A stretch of 64,000 nucleotides of DNA from Cephalopachus bancanus (GCA_027257055.1 JAPVLO010000003.1:7319501-7383500); one strand, 5' to 3'; positions 1 through 11,830 are shown, counted from the stretch's first letter. The notes: generated by a model from the letters alone, not told the origin. Numbers and translations are program-made.

Positions 1-263
1 GAAATATCTGGAAGTTCCCAAACTAAGGAACTAACTAAAAGTCTGTGACAACACCAAAGTCAGATAAGACACCCTGAAATATAAAAAGTTAACCTTCAAG
101 TTCTCTGCTCTTTTGAAATATTTACCCAGTGAAACACCCTTTCCAAATTCATTTGCTGCTAAATAAGTATGGCTAATGTGGGCTCTAAAATCTTGCCTGG
201 ATTTTCATATAGTTGGAAAACATGGAAAGATAGGAATATTGCCTGTAGATATTTTTCTTAAAA
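1..263. other. Unassigned AT-rich sequence
   Basis: No repeat family, splice signal or extended reading frame could be recognised in this stretch. Confidence 0.4.
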
Positions 264-405
264 GGTTGTTGACAGTAGTCGATATCCTCCTGGGGAAGGG
301 GAGGCACACCTCATCCATAAGGGTAACTGCACAAGGAACATTTGTATACCTAACCCTGAATTATACCCCACAATTTCAAAATAAAAATTAAAAGAGAATA
401 AATAA
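264..405 (+). mobile_element. L1 3'-end fragment (young family)
   Basis: The sequence matches the 3' UTR end of the L1 copies at 42,545-42,761 and 61,950-62,110: the block GGGGAGGCACACCTCATC, then a shared ATTTGTATACCTAA segment, then an A-rich tail. It is severely 5' truncated. I could not find a convincing target-site duplication. Confidence 0.75.
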
Positions 406-3400
406 AGAAATAAAGGCATGTCTACTATTTCTTCTGTTATTTAATATTGTTTTGTCCTATAAAAAATAAATAAATAAAAGGTTGATACATCTCTCTTTTG
501 GATGGCTATATGAAAATTCAGCCTTACAGCAGTGTAAGGATATTTATTTTTATTTGGATAAATTAATATACTTAATGGGACTCTTAGGCCCCATCCCAAG
601 CAAATGAATCACTGGCATTTATGGGATGGATGTAATTTAAAGAAAAAAAGATTTAGATAGAAAAATAGATTGAGAAAAATGGAAGAGAAAATTCGAGAGC
701 TAAAGGCATTTTTCTTTTTACTGAACGCTTCTCCTTTCTTTGCTATTTCTGCTCCCTCTGCTTCTCTTGATTATCTCCATTCCCTACATCTCCAGCCTTC
801 TTTCTATTTGCCTCAGACTTAATCCTGGAAAGAGGGATGTGATGATCTTCTAGATATGTGGTTCCCCTCAGCAGTGGATTTTGCTGTAAAGAAGGAGGCA
901 GGCACAACTTATTTAACTGGTAATGAACTACCTGCTGTGTTTGAAGACACAGGTTTGTATGCCTTGTGGCCTCATCCCTGAGCCCACTCCAAGTCTTAGC
1001 TCAGATTCCACCATCCCTTAATACACATTTTGGAACTGGAAAAGCAGACATGATAAAGAGATGCTGAAATAACAAAGGATTTTCATAAAAGGCTGTGACC
1101 CTGTATAAAAACAACAAGATGAAGAGTAGCTGCACTGGTCACTTAGAAAAAGACAAACAAACTAGTTGTTAAACTGATGAATGTCACAACAGGAAGGGAA
1201 ATCAAGGTGCCATATATTTAATATTTCTTGGTCTCATTTTGAGGAAACCAGCCCTTCCTGTTTATAGATCCCCACAAGTTGATGCTTTGGGGTCCAGAAG
1301 ATCACCACATCAAGGAATCTTGTAGCAATAGAAACCAAGTATCTGTCATCTTCCACAACTTTGGAAAAACTAAGAATATAGAAACTCATCAAGAGCAGTG
1401 GCCAGTGACCATACTTGAAGTCTTTCTGGTAAAGAGCTGGGAGAACTTACAGCTATATATCCAAAAGATGTGTGAGTAATCTGTTGATTTCCATTACCAA
1501 TTTGTTGAAATTTTCTCAAAATTGACTAGCACAGACCTTGGGAGCAGACCAACACAGTACTCTAGTCTTAGCAATTTTTGTTTCATTTTTCCTGGGTCTA
1601 TCTCTGGTCGATCCAAAGCCAAGTGAAATAAAAGGTGGTAGAAGGAAAGAATAGATTATTACTCAAGTATCAAGCAACTGCTACTCAGTTGTGGAACAAT
1701 CTAGGAAAAACTCCCCCAAAAGAAAGAAGAAATTAAAGTCTGCTGTGTTGTCTGCCCTGAACTCTTTAGTAAATCCTAGCCAATTTGTATTGAAAACAAA
1801 GAAAAGAGAATGTATGGCATTATAGCAATAAACTAGGACGTTGAAGAGGAATTGTAGAAAAAGGCCCCGGAGGATGTAGGAATTGCAGAGACAAAACCCA
1901 GGTAGGGAATACTTAACACATGACTTGAAATTGAGAGATTGACAGAATCTTGGAAGTAGGAGCTGGTAAACTGTATATGGCAATGACTTTCCCCTTGGTC
2001 TAATCTAACCTTTACCTTGTCTTTGCAAATAGATACTGGTGCTGCTTATTCTTGGAAATTTCTCATTTGGTGATAGACCAATACAAATTGTTGGCATTTC
2101 AGGTCAGCTTTCTACTTCTTTTTTTCCCCACAATTCTCATACAAAATAGATTCTCTTATGAAGGAGTGTGTTCTCTCATTCTTGAGTCTCTTTTAAATCT
2201 ATTGGAGAAAGACCTGTTGTGCAAATTAAAAGCTAATTTATTATTTACTTCAGATGGAATATCCATGGAAGAAACTCCTTGGGAAAAGGCCCCACAGTTG
2301 GTTATTATGTACCTTCTGAAAGCAAAACTTTATGACAGAGAATGACAGTCTCATACTATGCTGGAAAAGCACCCTGCTCTAAAACAAATCAATGTATTGC
2401 TTTGGGCCCCAGGGAATAATAGTATTACTGTAATTTGAGATATAAAACAAATAAAAATATTTTATCAAAAGCATAAGCCATGTCCGTTGTAAAACAATAT
2501 TGTTTTTCAAGAGTGCAATTAAAAAAATTAAATGAGTTATTAAAAAGTTAGAGAAACAAGAAATAAGTTTAAAAAGTAGCACTCATCCTTTAATACATCC
2601 TTACATTTAATAAGGAAGCAAGGTAAATTTGATGATGATGGTTGACTGCTGTGTAGATTTGGACATCATCTCAGCCACTAATCCTTGTAATTCCTAACCT
2701 GCAACTTTTGTGACTTGTGACTTTGTTACCACTGTCAGCAAAACGTTTTTCTCTAATTGATCTGTGTTCTGCAATTTCTTGTCCTCCCTTCTTTCTTTCC
2801 TTGGTTCCTTTCCTCCTTTCTTTCTTTTTGTTCCTCTAGTGAGTGAGTTTAAATTCTTACTTGCTTTTGCTTATGAAAGGGTCCAGTACTTATAAAACAA
2901 AAACCACAACAACAACAAAATACTAGAAGGGTTTGAGTATTCTTCTAGTATTTTCTTTAGTCAAAATAAAATAAAATAAAGTAAAATAAAAAGGAAATCT
3001 CTCCCATTAGAGGGATCTATAATTATTCAAATTGTGGATGATCTTTTGGTAGCCTCAGACACTGGAGAATAGTACAAAATTGCTTACTCGCGTTTTGTAA
3101 CAATTCTTCTTATCACAGGGGCATAAAGTCTCACTAGATAAATTGAAATATTACCAAACTAAAGTAAAATATTCTGGACATCTGTTATCACTTGTTGACC
3201 AAGAGTGTTATGGTCTAGGAGTCAGGTCATTTTACAGATTAAATGTTCTACAATAAACAAACAAAAATTTAGGCAATTTATGGGAATAGTGCTGTATTGG
3301 AGACTGTAGATTCCAGCTTTTGCAGAGTAACAAATCCTCCTATCAGATAGATAATCCAATTGCATGATAATTCTCCAGATCCTTTGGTTTGGTCCTTAGA

Positions 3401-3779
3401 ATTTGAAAATCCTTTTGAACAACCAAAATAGGCTATAGTCCCTCTCTTAGGTTTGGAAAGTACACATTTTGAAAAACCCAGTCTGATTCATTTGATTTTA
3501 ATATTTATATTGCATATTTGATAATGCTTATATGTGGTCATATACTCAGGAAAAAATGTGACCTAGTTAAGGCCTCCTATGTTGTGACATCATGAAATCT
3601 GAAAAGTTTATGTTTTGTCTGGAATTAAAGACAAAACAAAGCAAAACAAAACTCATCTGGACAAATAGATAAGCTAAGAGTAGTTGAACTGTAATTCTTT
3701 AATCTGGACTTTAAGTGAATATATATTCTATTAATAAATATATGTTTGGTGTCACTAACATACAGCAGAGGAAATTTTT
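406..3779. other. Long unassigned intergenic stretch
   Basis: No conserved gene structure is visible. It contains a pyrimidine-rich patch near 2,780-2,840 and A-rich simple sequence near 2,965-2,995. The longest ATG frames, for example around 2,052-2,345, show no recognisable domain and look like chance openings. Confidence 0.4.
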
Positions 3780-3795
3780 AAAAAACATTCTTTTT

Positions 3796-4108
3796 GGCTG
3801 GGCTCAGTGGCTAAGCCTATAATCCCAGGACTTTGGGAGGCCAAGACAAGTGGATTGCCTGAGCCTGCCGGGTTTGAGATCCGCCTGGGCAACTTGGCAA
3901 GACCTCATTTCTACAACAAATCAAAAATTAGCCGAGCATGGTAGTGCGCACCTGTAGTTACAGCTACGTGGAAGGCTGAGGTGGAAGGATCACCGGAGTC
4001 CAGCAGGTCGAGGCTGCAGTGGTTGGGAGCATGCCACTGCACTCCAGTCTGGATAACAGAATGAGACACCAACTCAAAATAAAGAATAAAAAAAGAAAAA
4101 GAAAAAAA
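3796..4108 (+). mobile_element. Alu dimer, full length
   Basis: It has the left arm, a middle A-rich linker, the right arm and a GACACCAACTC end followed by an A-rich tail. It is flanked by the direct repeat AAAAAACATT at 3,780-3,789 and 4,103-4,112. The copy is diverged from the youngest copies in the window. Confidence 0.92.
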
Positions 4109-4351
4109 CATTATTTTACTTTAATGAAAACTAAAATATCTCATGAAAAAGTTGGTACCTATTTGTTAGAAGTTTTACAACTGCCTGCGTAAATACCAGC
4201 AATTTATTATATAGCTCACAGAGGGCAGAATAAAATTTCTAATGGCAATAATTTTGCTATAGAACTGCAGGGTAGTAAAACTTGGAAAACTCCAAACTTA
4301 GAAGCTCCATTTTTAATAAAGTAAAAAACTTTCATTTTCAAAAAAAATTTC

Positions 4352-4646
4352 TTTTTTTTTTTTTTTGAGTCAGAGTCTCACCCTGTTGCCCAGGCTGGAG
4401 TGCAATGGCACGCTCATGGCTACCGCAGCCTCTACCCTCTGGCTCAGGTGATCCTTCCATCTCAACCTTCCAAGTAGTTGGAACTACAGGCACACACCAG
4501 CACGCCAGGCTAATTTGATTTATTGTAGAGACGAGGTCTCACCAAGTTACCCAGGCTGGATTGAACCCCCGGCCTCAGGCAATCCTCTCACCTCAGCCTC
4601 CCAAAGTGCTGGGATTACAGGCTTGAGTCAAAATATGTGCCTGGCC
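4352..4646 (-). mobile_element. Alu dimer, antisense
   Basis: It begins with a T-run (the complement of the A-tail), then GAGTCAGAGTCTCACCC, and ends at the complement of the Alu 5' end (GGCC). It is full length and moderately diverged. Confidence 0.92.
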
Positions 4647-4905
4647 TCAAAAATGTTTTTATAAAATACAATGAACAAATGAATAACAAAAGAAGCTAAA
4701 ATAAATTTGACTGAACTGTGGGATTTATTTAACAAAATGATTCCAATACGATAGTACTTATTTGCTTGGTTAGTATTTGTGTGTCAGCAATAAAATAATC
4801 TGGATATAGACAAATTTTGAAGGCAGCAAACTATTATTATGCCTAACATATATGCAAAAATATTCAAAACATTAAAGAGATGTGCTATTTGTTTGCAGAA
4901 TTCTT

Positions 4906-5187
4906 TTTTTAAAAAAATATATTTATTTTATTTTATTTATTTTAAAGATGTGGGGTACAATCCAGGGTTGGGTATACAAATGTTCATTATGCAGGTATCC
5001 TTGTTGATGAGGTGTGCCCCTCCCTCCCCTGGCAGTTTCCCTCAGCTGCCAATTTCCCCCCAACCATCCCTTTCTTATAGCATCATGATAATTGCTCAAG
5101 GTCCGCTTATGAGTGAGAATATATGGTACTCTGTTCTTCATTTCTGTGATAGATCACTGAGTATGATCCACTCTAAATCCACCCAAG
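4906..5187 (-). mobile_element. 5'-truncated L1 3' end with perfect TSD
   Basis: This is the reverse complement of the young L1 3' end (compare 61,800-62,110), with the T-rich complement of the tail at the left. A perfect 17-bp direct repeat, TTGTTTGCAGAATTCTT, flanks it at 4,889-4,905 and 5,188-5,204, which marks target-primed insertion. Reading frames across it are relics of the L1 3' end, not a host gene. Confidence 0.93.
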
Positions 5188-5204
5188 TTGTTTGCAGAAT
5201 TCTT

Positions 5205-6239
5205 AAAGGCTACTACTACCAAAGTAAATAAAGGCAATTCTCCCTGAGCAGCTTCACCAGAAGCCTGGTGTCAGTTAGATTTCATAGAACTAATGTTTGC
5301 CAAAATTCAGGAACTTTGTCAAGTTCTGGTTGTATGGTGTCCAGATGACCTGAAGCCAATACTCAGAAAAATAAGTCTCTCTTAATTCACATAATTCCTA
5401 ATTGTAGAATACCAACGCACATTGAATAGGACAGAGAAAGTCATCTTATTTCTACTGTCATCCAAAAGTTATGCAAATATTTGCAGATTTCTATAATCCT
5501 CAGTCCTTTGGACAAGTAGAATAAATTAATCAAAATATTTTAGAAAAAAAAATTTGTTGGCTAAGATTCTGCAACCTACTGTGTTAAAATGACCTAGAGT
5601 ATTACCACTAGTCTTGTTAAAAATTAGGTGACATTCAGAAACAAGCACAGAATCGTAGTCTTTAAATTTATGTGTGGTGGGACTATGAGTTTTGGACTGA
5701 AAACATGCCATGTACATGATTTCACTGAATCCTCTCATAATCATGTTCAAGGTCTTTTTCTTTTCCTAGAAATCCTGAAACATAAAGTAATAAGGACCCC
5801 AAAGAAGTCTTCCACTTCTACCGAACAGGAGATTTTGTCTACATAAAACTGTTTCACAGGCAAAACAGGCTGTCACTGCACGAGGTTAGGAAAGACCCTT
5901 TCAAGAGCTGCTGATCACACATATTACTAACCAAGTGCGTGGGGAGTAGGAATTTGACCTCCCATGTCAAGCTAGCTAATATCAAAATCATAGTGGAAGG
6001 CACCCATTTGAAAGACACAGACTGAACTTTCAGTTTTTAATATATATGGCTCTAATTGTTATAAATCTTGAGGACTAACCCAACCTTTAGATCTCTTTTT
6101 TTAAAATTTTGCATTGACTCTAAATTAATGTATCATACTGTTTTGTCCCACCAAAACCATGACTGGATCCATTCATCTAGAAACACTATTTACGAGACTT
6201 ATGATGTCTCCAGTTATGATACTTTGCTTTTATTACCTT
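5205..6239. other. Unassigned intergenic stretch
   Basis: No repeat or gene was recognised. Overlapping short frames on both strands around 5,526-5,846 have no family resemblance that I can see. Confidence 0.35.
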
Positions 6240-6428
6240 TTTCAAAAGAGATTTTTCAAAGCCATTTAATTGAACAGACAGTACCAAAAATCCCCATATA
6301 TCTGTTTCCTTCCTCCAGTATTATTAACATATTGCATTAGTGTGGTATATTTGTTACAGTTGATGAGTTAATATTGTTACATTATTAATAACCAAATTCC
6401 ATAGTATATATTAAGCTTTACTCTTGCC
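6240..6428 (-). mobile_element. Old L1M fragment, 3' part
   Basis: The sequence resembles the antisense of an ancient mammalian L1M 3' region (the segment with GTGGTATATTTGTTACAGTTG). It continues after the Alu at 6,429-6,627. Confidence 0.6.
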
Positions 6429-6627
6429 ACATAGCAAGTTCCTGTCTCTACAAAACAAAACAAAACAATTAGCTAGGCACGGTGGTATGTGTTTATAGTT
6501 TCAGCTACTCAGGAGACTGGGGTGGGAGGATTGCTTGATCCCAGAAGGTTGAGGCTGCAGTGAGTTATGATTACACCATTGTATTCCAACCTGGGCGATA
6601 GAGCAAGATTTGTCTAAAAAAAAAAAA
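6429..6627 (+). mobile_element. Older Alu, 5' truncated (J-like)
   Basis: It starts inside the left arm (ACATAGCAAGTTCCTGTCTC) and has a complete right arm and an A-tail. Unlike most Alus in this window it lacks the CCAACTC end and reads like the ancestral J form, so it probably predates the lineage-specific expansion. It sits inside an antisense L1M. Confidence 0.85.
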
Positions 6628-6639
6628 GTAAGGAAAATA

Positions 6640-7115
6640 TTTACTCTTCGTTTGATAAATTTTATGAGTTTTGACAAATGCATAGTGTTATGTATTCCCT
6701 ATTATAATAGCATCCAAAATAATTTCATTGCCCTAAACAGTCCATGTTATCCCCTATTTTTCTTTTCCTTCCTCACCACAAAACCCTGGCAATAAGTAAT
6801 CTTTGGTTAGACTCTTTCCATAGTTTTGCCTTTTTCAGATTGTCATATAGTTGGAATCACACTGGATAAAGCAAGTTTAAACCGACTTCTTTCATTTAAC
6901 AATGTTCATTTACGTGTCCTCCATGTCTTTTGTGGCTTGATAGCTCATTTCTTTTTATTGCCAAATAATATTCCTTTGCATGGATATACTACAGTTAGTT
7001 TATCCATTCTCTATTGAAGGGCATTTGATTGCTTCCAGTTTTTGACAATTATGATAAAGCTGAAATAAGCATTTGTTTGCAGACCTTTTTTTTTTTTTTG
7101 GTGAACCTAAGTTAT
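6640..7115 (-). mobile_element. Old L1M fragment, ORF2 C-terminal/3' region
   Basis: The plus-strand text follows the well-known antisense L1M order: TCATATAGTTGGAATCACAC, then a TCCTCCATGTCTTTTGTGGC segment, TCCATTCTCTATTGAAGGGC, and CAATTATGATAAAGCTGAA. It is decayed and carries no usable frame. Confidence 0.75.
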
Positions 7116-7319
7116 CAACTCTGTATGGTAAATAACTGGGGGCTGAAGAAGAAACATTTGAAATAATAATGGTTGAGAAATTTCAAAAATTAATACCAAA
7201 CAATAAAACACAGATACAGGAAGATCAGAGAGCATAAAAGCAGGATACCTTTTTTGAAAAATCTGCAATTAAGTCTATTATATTCAAACTACAGAAAATC
7301 TAAGACAAATAAAACATTG

Positions 7320-8460
7320 AAAGAAGGCAGTGAAAATATTTCCAATTCCTCCATCCTGTCCCCTATGATATTAATTGTATTCATTTCACTTAAAGATACA
7401 TTTTTAAAAATCATTGTTAGTATTAGTTTGAGCAAACTGTTGTCTATTGGATCAATTAAGTATGAAAAAATAAAATGTTATTTTACCTTCATGTATTTCC
7501 TCTCTAATATACTTCCTTTCCTTATGTAGACAGAAGTTTCTGATCTATATTATTTTCCTTTTTTTCTGAGGAATCTCTTTTAATATTTCTTGCAATGGGA
7601 GTCAGCTGGAGGCCAATTCCCTTAATTTTTCCTTTTATGAGGTGTCTCTTTATATTTCACTTTTGAATAACAGTTTCACTGGATATAAATTTCTAGGTTA
7701 ATGGTAAAGCTTTCACTTTTTTCTTGCTTGCATAGTATTTTAAGATAAATTTAATATGATTCTTATTTTTTTCCTCAGAAGTAAGCTACTTATTTTAATT
7801 GCCTTCTTTCAGCAATTTCTTTTGTCTTTTATTTTATGCATTTCTAATATAATATGCCTTATAGATTTTTTGGAATTTATCCACTTTGGGCTCTTTGAAA
7901 TTCATGAATCTGTTATTTGTTATCTGTCATTAATTGTGAAATAGTTTTGGCCATCATAACTTTAAATATTTTTTCTGTTTATTTCTCTTCTTGTCTCCTT
8001 TTATTATTTCCACTATGCTTATATTATACACCTTTTAATTGTCTCACTGTTCATTTATATTCTGGGGCTTTTATATATGTTTTCTTTTTGTTTTTGAGTT
8101 GAGAATTTTCTATTGGCATATCTTTAAGCTTACTGATTCCTTCTTGGCTATGCCTAGTCTACTAATAAAACCACCAAAGGTATTCTTCATTTCTATTAGT
8201 GTTAAAAGAAAATTCTAGTGTTTTTCTTTTATTCTTTTTTTAGAGTTTTTATCTTTCTTTTTGCATTATCCATCTCCTCTTGTATGTTGTCTATTTTTTT
8301 CCATTAGTACTTCTAGAAGTATGATCATAGTCATTCTAAATTTCTGTTCTGATAATTTCAATCTCTGCCACATCTGTGTCTGGTTCTGTTGCTTGCTTTG
8401 TTTTCACGGGCTGTGTTTTTGCTTTTTAGTATGTCTTGTAATTTCTTATTGAAAGCTAGC
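7320..8460 (-). mobile_element. Old L1M fragment, ORF1 region
   Basis: The antisense resembles the coiled-coil part of an L1 ORF1. Plus-strand landmarks are CTGATTCCTTCTTGGCTATG, AAAGGTATTCTTCATTTC and TCTGATAATTTCAATCTC. Together with 6,240-7,115 it is probably one L1M insertion that lost most of ORF2. A trimeric Alu interrupts it at 8,464. Confidence 0.7.
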
Positions 8461-8463
8461 CAT

Positions 8464-8757
8464 AGCTGGGTACAGTCACTCATGCCTGTAATTCCAGCAT
8501 TTTGGGAGGCAAAGGCAAGAGGATTGCCTTAGTCCAGGAGTTTGAGACCAGGAACTTGACAATACCTCATCTCTACAAAAGATCAAAAATTAGCTGGACT
8601 TGGTAGTATGCACCTGTAGTTCCAGCTACTTGGAATGCTGAAGTGGAAGGATCGCCGGATCCCAGCAGGTTGACACTGGGGTGGCGGTGAGTGTGCCACT
8701 ACATTCTAGCTTGGGCGATGGAGTATGACTCCAACTCAAAAAAAAAAAAAAAAATTC
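8464..8757 (+). mobile_element. Alu dimer inserted in L1M
   Basis: Left and right arms are recognisable and end with GACTCCAACTC plus an A-run. The upstream flank AAGCTAGCCA is near-repeated (AAACTAGCCA) at about 8,958-8,967, downstream of the following monomer. The dimer and the extra monomer therefore appear to have arrived as one insertion. Confidence 0.88.
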
Positions 8758-8760
8758 AAA

Positions 8761-8882
8761 AAATTAACTGGGTGTGGTGGCACGTGTGGTTCCAGCTACT
8801 TGTATCACCTGAGCCCAATGGGTCAAGGCTGCAGTGGTCACGAGCATACCACTGCACTTCAGCCTGGGTGACACAAAAAAAA
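8761..8882 (+). mobile_element. Extra Alu right-arm monomer
   Basis: A second right arm (ACTGGGTGTGGTGGCACG through GCCTGGGTGACAC) directly follows the A-run of the preceding dimer, giving a trimeric Alu. Its internal part is shortened, and it runs straight into a microsatellite. Confidence 0.8.
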
Positions 8883-8957
8883 AGAAGGAAGGAAGGAAGG
8901 AAGGAAGGAAGGAAGGAAGGAAGGAAGGAAGGAAGGGAGGAAGGAAGGAAGGAAAAA
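8883..8957. repeat. (GGAA)n microsatellite
   Basis: About seventeen GGAA repeats, with one GGGA interruption, expanded from the Alu A-tail. Long frames across it on both strands are repeat artefacts. Confidence 0.97.
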
Positions 8958-9891
8958 AACTAGCCAACTGTGATAGAAGTGCTAAAATTTCTCTAGTGAC
9001 CTTCTTGTCTCTGGTCTTTAATTTCCCTAGAGACTCCTTGTAAAATAGGGTCCAAGCTTAGCAGTTATTTCAGCTGTAACTCATTATTACAAAGAGCTTT
9101 ACTGAAGCATTGGTAAAGTGTGGAAGATGTAAAGTGTTTTGTAATCCTATGACTAAATCTTAGTCTTTTAGTGAGACTGTCTCCTTCAAAAGCCCTTTTC
9201 AGGTATCTTTCTTTTTTTGTTTTTTCTTCCTTTAATTGAGGAGAAAAGGTTGACTAAGGAATGGAGTTGGATTTTTTTCCCTTGACCCATATCAAGAGCT
9301 AGAGGGTATTATAATTGTGCATTTCACTTCTTCTAGGTCAGTTAGGCCCTGGTAAAATGGTCTTAATGGCAGTCTCTATTTGTAAGAAGAACAGAATTAT
9401 CTTGGTGTGTTTTCAAAGTTTACCTCTCTTTCTCTCTCTTTCAGAAGCTTGAGGGGATGTTTCTCCAGTTTTTACCCTGAAAAACTGGTAGATCTCTTGG
9501 AGATAAAAGTCATGAAAGTGTGGTATCTCCCTAAGGCTGGGTCCTTAAGAGTTTTTGTCTCTCAAATTACTTAGGGCTCATTCTCTAGCAACTAGAAATT
9601 ATCCTTTAGGTGTTCCTACCAGTTGCTGGCTCCAGCAATGACTTTTGTTGAAAAAAACTGATTCTTTGTATTCACCTGCCTTTCCAGCTGGGGGGGGCGG
9701 AAAATAATTTGCTTTGAGATCTCACTTCCCTGATGGATCTAAGAAAAATTTTTGATTTTTAGTTTGTTCAGTTTTTTTTCCTTTTGATGAAGAGATCTTA
9801 TCAGACCAGAACTGAAAGTCTTAATACCTTTTGAATGTGAACTACTTAAAATTATTCATCAAGCCCATTGATAATAAAAGTAAGTACTCTT
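8958..9891 (-). mobile_element. Probable L1M 5' UTR continuation
   Basis: After the Alu, the sequence resumes with text resembling the antisense of L1M 5' UTRs, for example the segments around CTAAGGCTGGGTCC and ATTACTTAGGGCTCATTC. The assignment rests on recall of the family and on its position beside the ORF1 fragment. Confidence 0.4.
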
Positions 9892-10196
9892 GGCTGGGTA
9901 CAGTGTCTCAGCCTGCAGTCCCAGCACTTTGGGAGACCGAGGAGAGAGGACTCCCTGAGCCCGGGGGTTCAAGGCCAACCTGGGCAACTTGATGAGACCT
10001 CGTCTCTACGATAAATCACAAAAACTAGCCAGGCATGGTGGTGTCCTTCTGTAGTTCCAGCTACGTGGAAGGCTGAGGTGGAAGGATCACCTAAGCTCAG
10101 CAGGTCGAGGCTGCGGTGGCTGTGAGTGTGTCACTGCACTCCAGCTTGGGCGACAAGAGTGAGACTCCAACTCTAAAATAATAATTAAAAAAAAAA
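9892..10196 (+). mobile_element. Alu dimer
   Basis: Full-length dimer with a GACTCCAACTC end and an A-rich tail. The flanks are similar: AAAAGTAAGTACTCT just upstream and AAAAGTAAATATTCT just downstream, consistent with an aged target-site duplication. Confidence 0.92.
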
Positions 10197-11167
10197 GTAA
10201 ATATTCTGCTTGCAAAGTTGGTTTTAATATGTATCTGGATATACACTACAACTATGCTTGTCTTATGGCTTTATTCACATCTCTCTTTTATCTTGCTAAA
10301 GTGTGGAGGGGTGTCTGGATCTCTTAAATACCAAGAAGTCATATCTATAGCCAATATCCCCTCCTCTTCTTTTGTTCTCTTGTGATTTTTCATCATTATT
10401 GTGTAAGTATGAGGCTTCCCTGTGCAATGGTACTCTTCTCAGGACTCCAAAGCCTCTCTCCCTTCATCTTTTCCCTTAGTATTTATTTTTCTCATTTAGA
10501 CTTTAACTAAAATAGAATTGTATATCATTGTCCTATTTCTGTTGTCCAGTTCTGTGATCTGCCCCCCACCCTACTCTTTTTGGAACAGAAAAAAAAACAA
10601 CTTTGTTTACTCTTTTGGATTGTGGGCCAACTCATATTGATTTTTCCTATCTTATATTTTATAATAGTTTTTACAGTGATTTTTCAATTATGCGAAGTTG
10701 AGAAGATGAACTCTTATGCTCAAGTGTGCTAAGGTAATTTAAAAACCTAATTGCAGAAAAAGATCTTTTTTTGCTTAAAACTAAAAAAATGATTTAGAAT
10801 AGCAGTTAAGGTTAAATGGTTACATTTTTGTTCTAGCACATATCAACCCTCCTCCTGAAGGATTAAACCCATTGATTTTATAAGGGAGAGGACAAAATTT
10901 TTTAAAAATGCAGTATATAAAAATAGATTACTTTATGCACTTTTTCAAACATTTTCTTCCTAATTTTTTAAAGATTTTTTAATTTTATGAATAAATAAAA
11001 GTATAAAGTCTCAGACATCAAAAATAATAAAGTAAAAATATTCTCATTTTGAAAATGAGAGTTATTTAGAATCAACAGGTATGAAAATAAAAAAGGATGA
11101 ATAAGCCTTTAATTTCAAATTTTAGCATTCCTCTCTAGGCCATATTTTAAGAGATGTAAAAAATATA
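10197..11167. other. Unassigned, possibly L1M 5' UTR
   Basis: The first 400 bases may continue the antisense L1M 5' UTR. The remainder is AT-rich and unrecognised. Confidence 0.3.
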
Positions 11168-11249
11168 CTTTCTTTTTTCTTCAAGCAGGATTTATTAAGA
11201 GGACAGAAAAGCCCCCACAGTGGAGGGGGGGCCCCTGAGGAGGTTGCCC
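11168..11249 (-). mobile_element. ~65-bp poly(A)-tailed retroposon, antisense
   Basis: On the minus strand the unit starts GGGCAACC, contains a CACTGTGGGG hairpin-like centre and TTTTCTGTCCTCTTAATAAA, and ends in CCTGCTT followed by an A-rich tail (11,168-11,183). A second copy lies at 31,802-31,873 with the same two ends. The AATAAA close to the A-tail suggests a processed copy of a polyadenylated RNA, perhaps the R region of an LTR. I do not recognise the family. Confidence 0.6.
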
Positions 11250-11524
11250 TACAATTTTTAAAATAAATAACACGAAACTGATGCAAACTATGGCAGCAAT
11301 GAACATAATAGGCTGATCTGTATAATGGAGAAAATTTTGATTGCATATATGCAAGATCATATGTAATAAATCCATACGCTGGCAAATCAAACAATTTCAA
11401 CAAAGATATTTTGCCAGTTTGAAATGAATGAATGTAGCTAAGTGCTACATCAATGTAAAATTTAGGTAGAAATAAATTTTGTTGTAACTGTTTCTGAAGG
11501 GAATGGTGAAAATAAAATCTGCTT
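11250..11524. other. Unassigned short stretch
   Basis: AT-rich DNA between the small retroposon and an antisense Alu. Nothing recognised. Confidence 0.35.
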
Positions 11525-11530
11525 ACTGAA

Positions 11531-11824
11531 TTTTTTTTTTTTTGAGTTAGAGTTTCCATCCATAGCCCAGCCTGGAGTGCAGTGGCACACTCATGGCCAC
11601 TCAAGTGTCGACCTGCTGGGCTCAGGCGATCCTTCTGCCTCAGCCTTCCAAGTTGCTGGAACTACAGGTGCGCGCTAGCACACGCCCAGCTAATTTTTGA
11701 TTTATTGTAAAGATGAAGTCTCGCTAAGTTGCTCAGGCTGGTCTTGAACCCACAGGCTCAGGCAATCCACTGGCCTCGGCCTCCCAAAGTGCTAGGATTA
11801 CAGGCTGAGTCAATGAGCCTGGCC
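11531..11824 (-). mobile_element. Alu dimer, antisense
   Basis: It begins with a T-run and GAGTTAGAGTTTCC and ends at GGCC. It is flanked by ACTGAA at 11,525-11,530 and 11,825-11,830, a short target-site duplication. Confidence 0.92.
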
Positions 11825-11830
11825 ACTGAA

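Noticed and set aside
4839..5231. 130-codon plus-strand frame
   Set aside because: It reads across an antisense L1 3' end between perfect TSDs, so it is not a host gene.
8883..8957. CRISPR-like regular array
   Set aside because: The repeats are a 4-bp microsatellite without spacers, and the window is vertebrate.
8691..9043. Frames with Lys-Glu-Gly-Arg or Phe-Leu-Pro-Ser repeats
   Set aside because: They are translations of the GGAA microsatellite and the Alu upstream.
11122..11604. 160-codon minus-strand frame
   Set aside because: It spans an Alu right arm, unassigned AT-rich DNA and the small retroposon. It also lacks splice context or any conserved domain.
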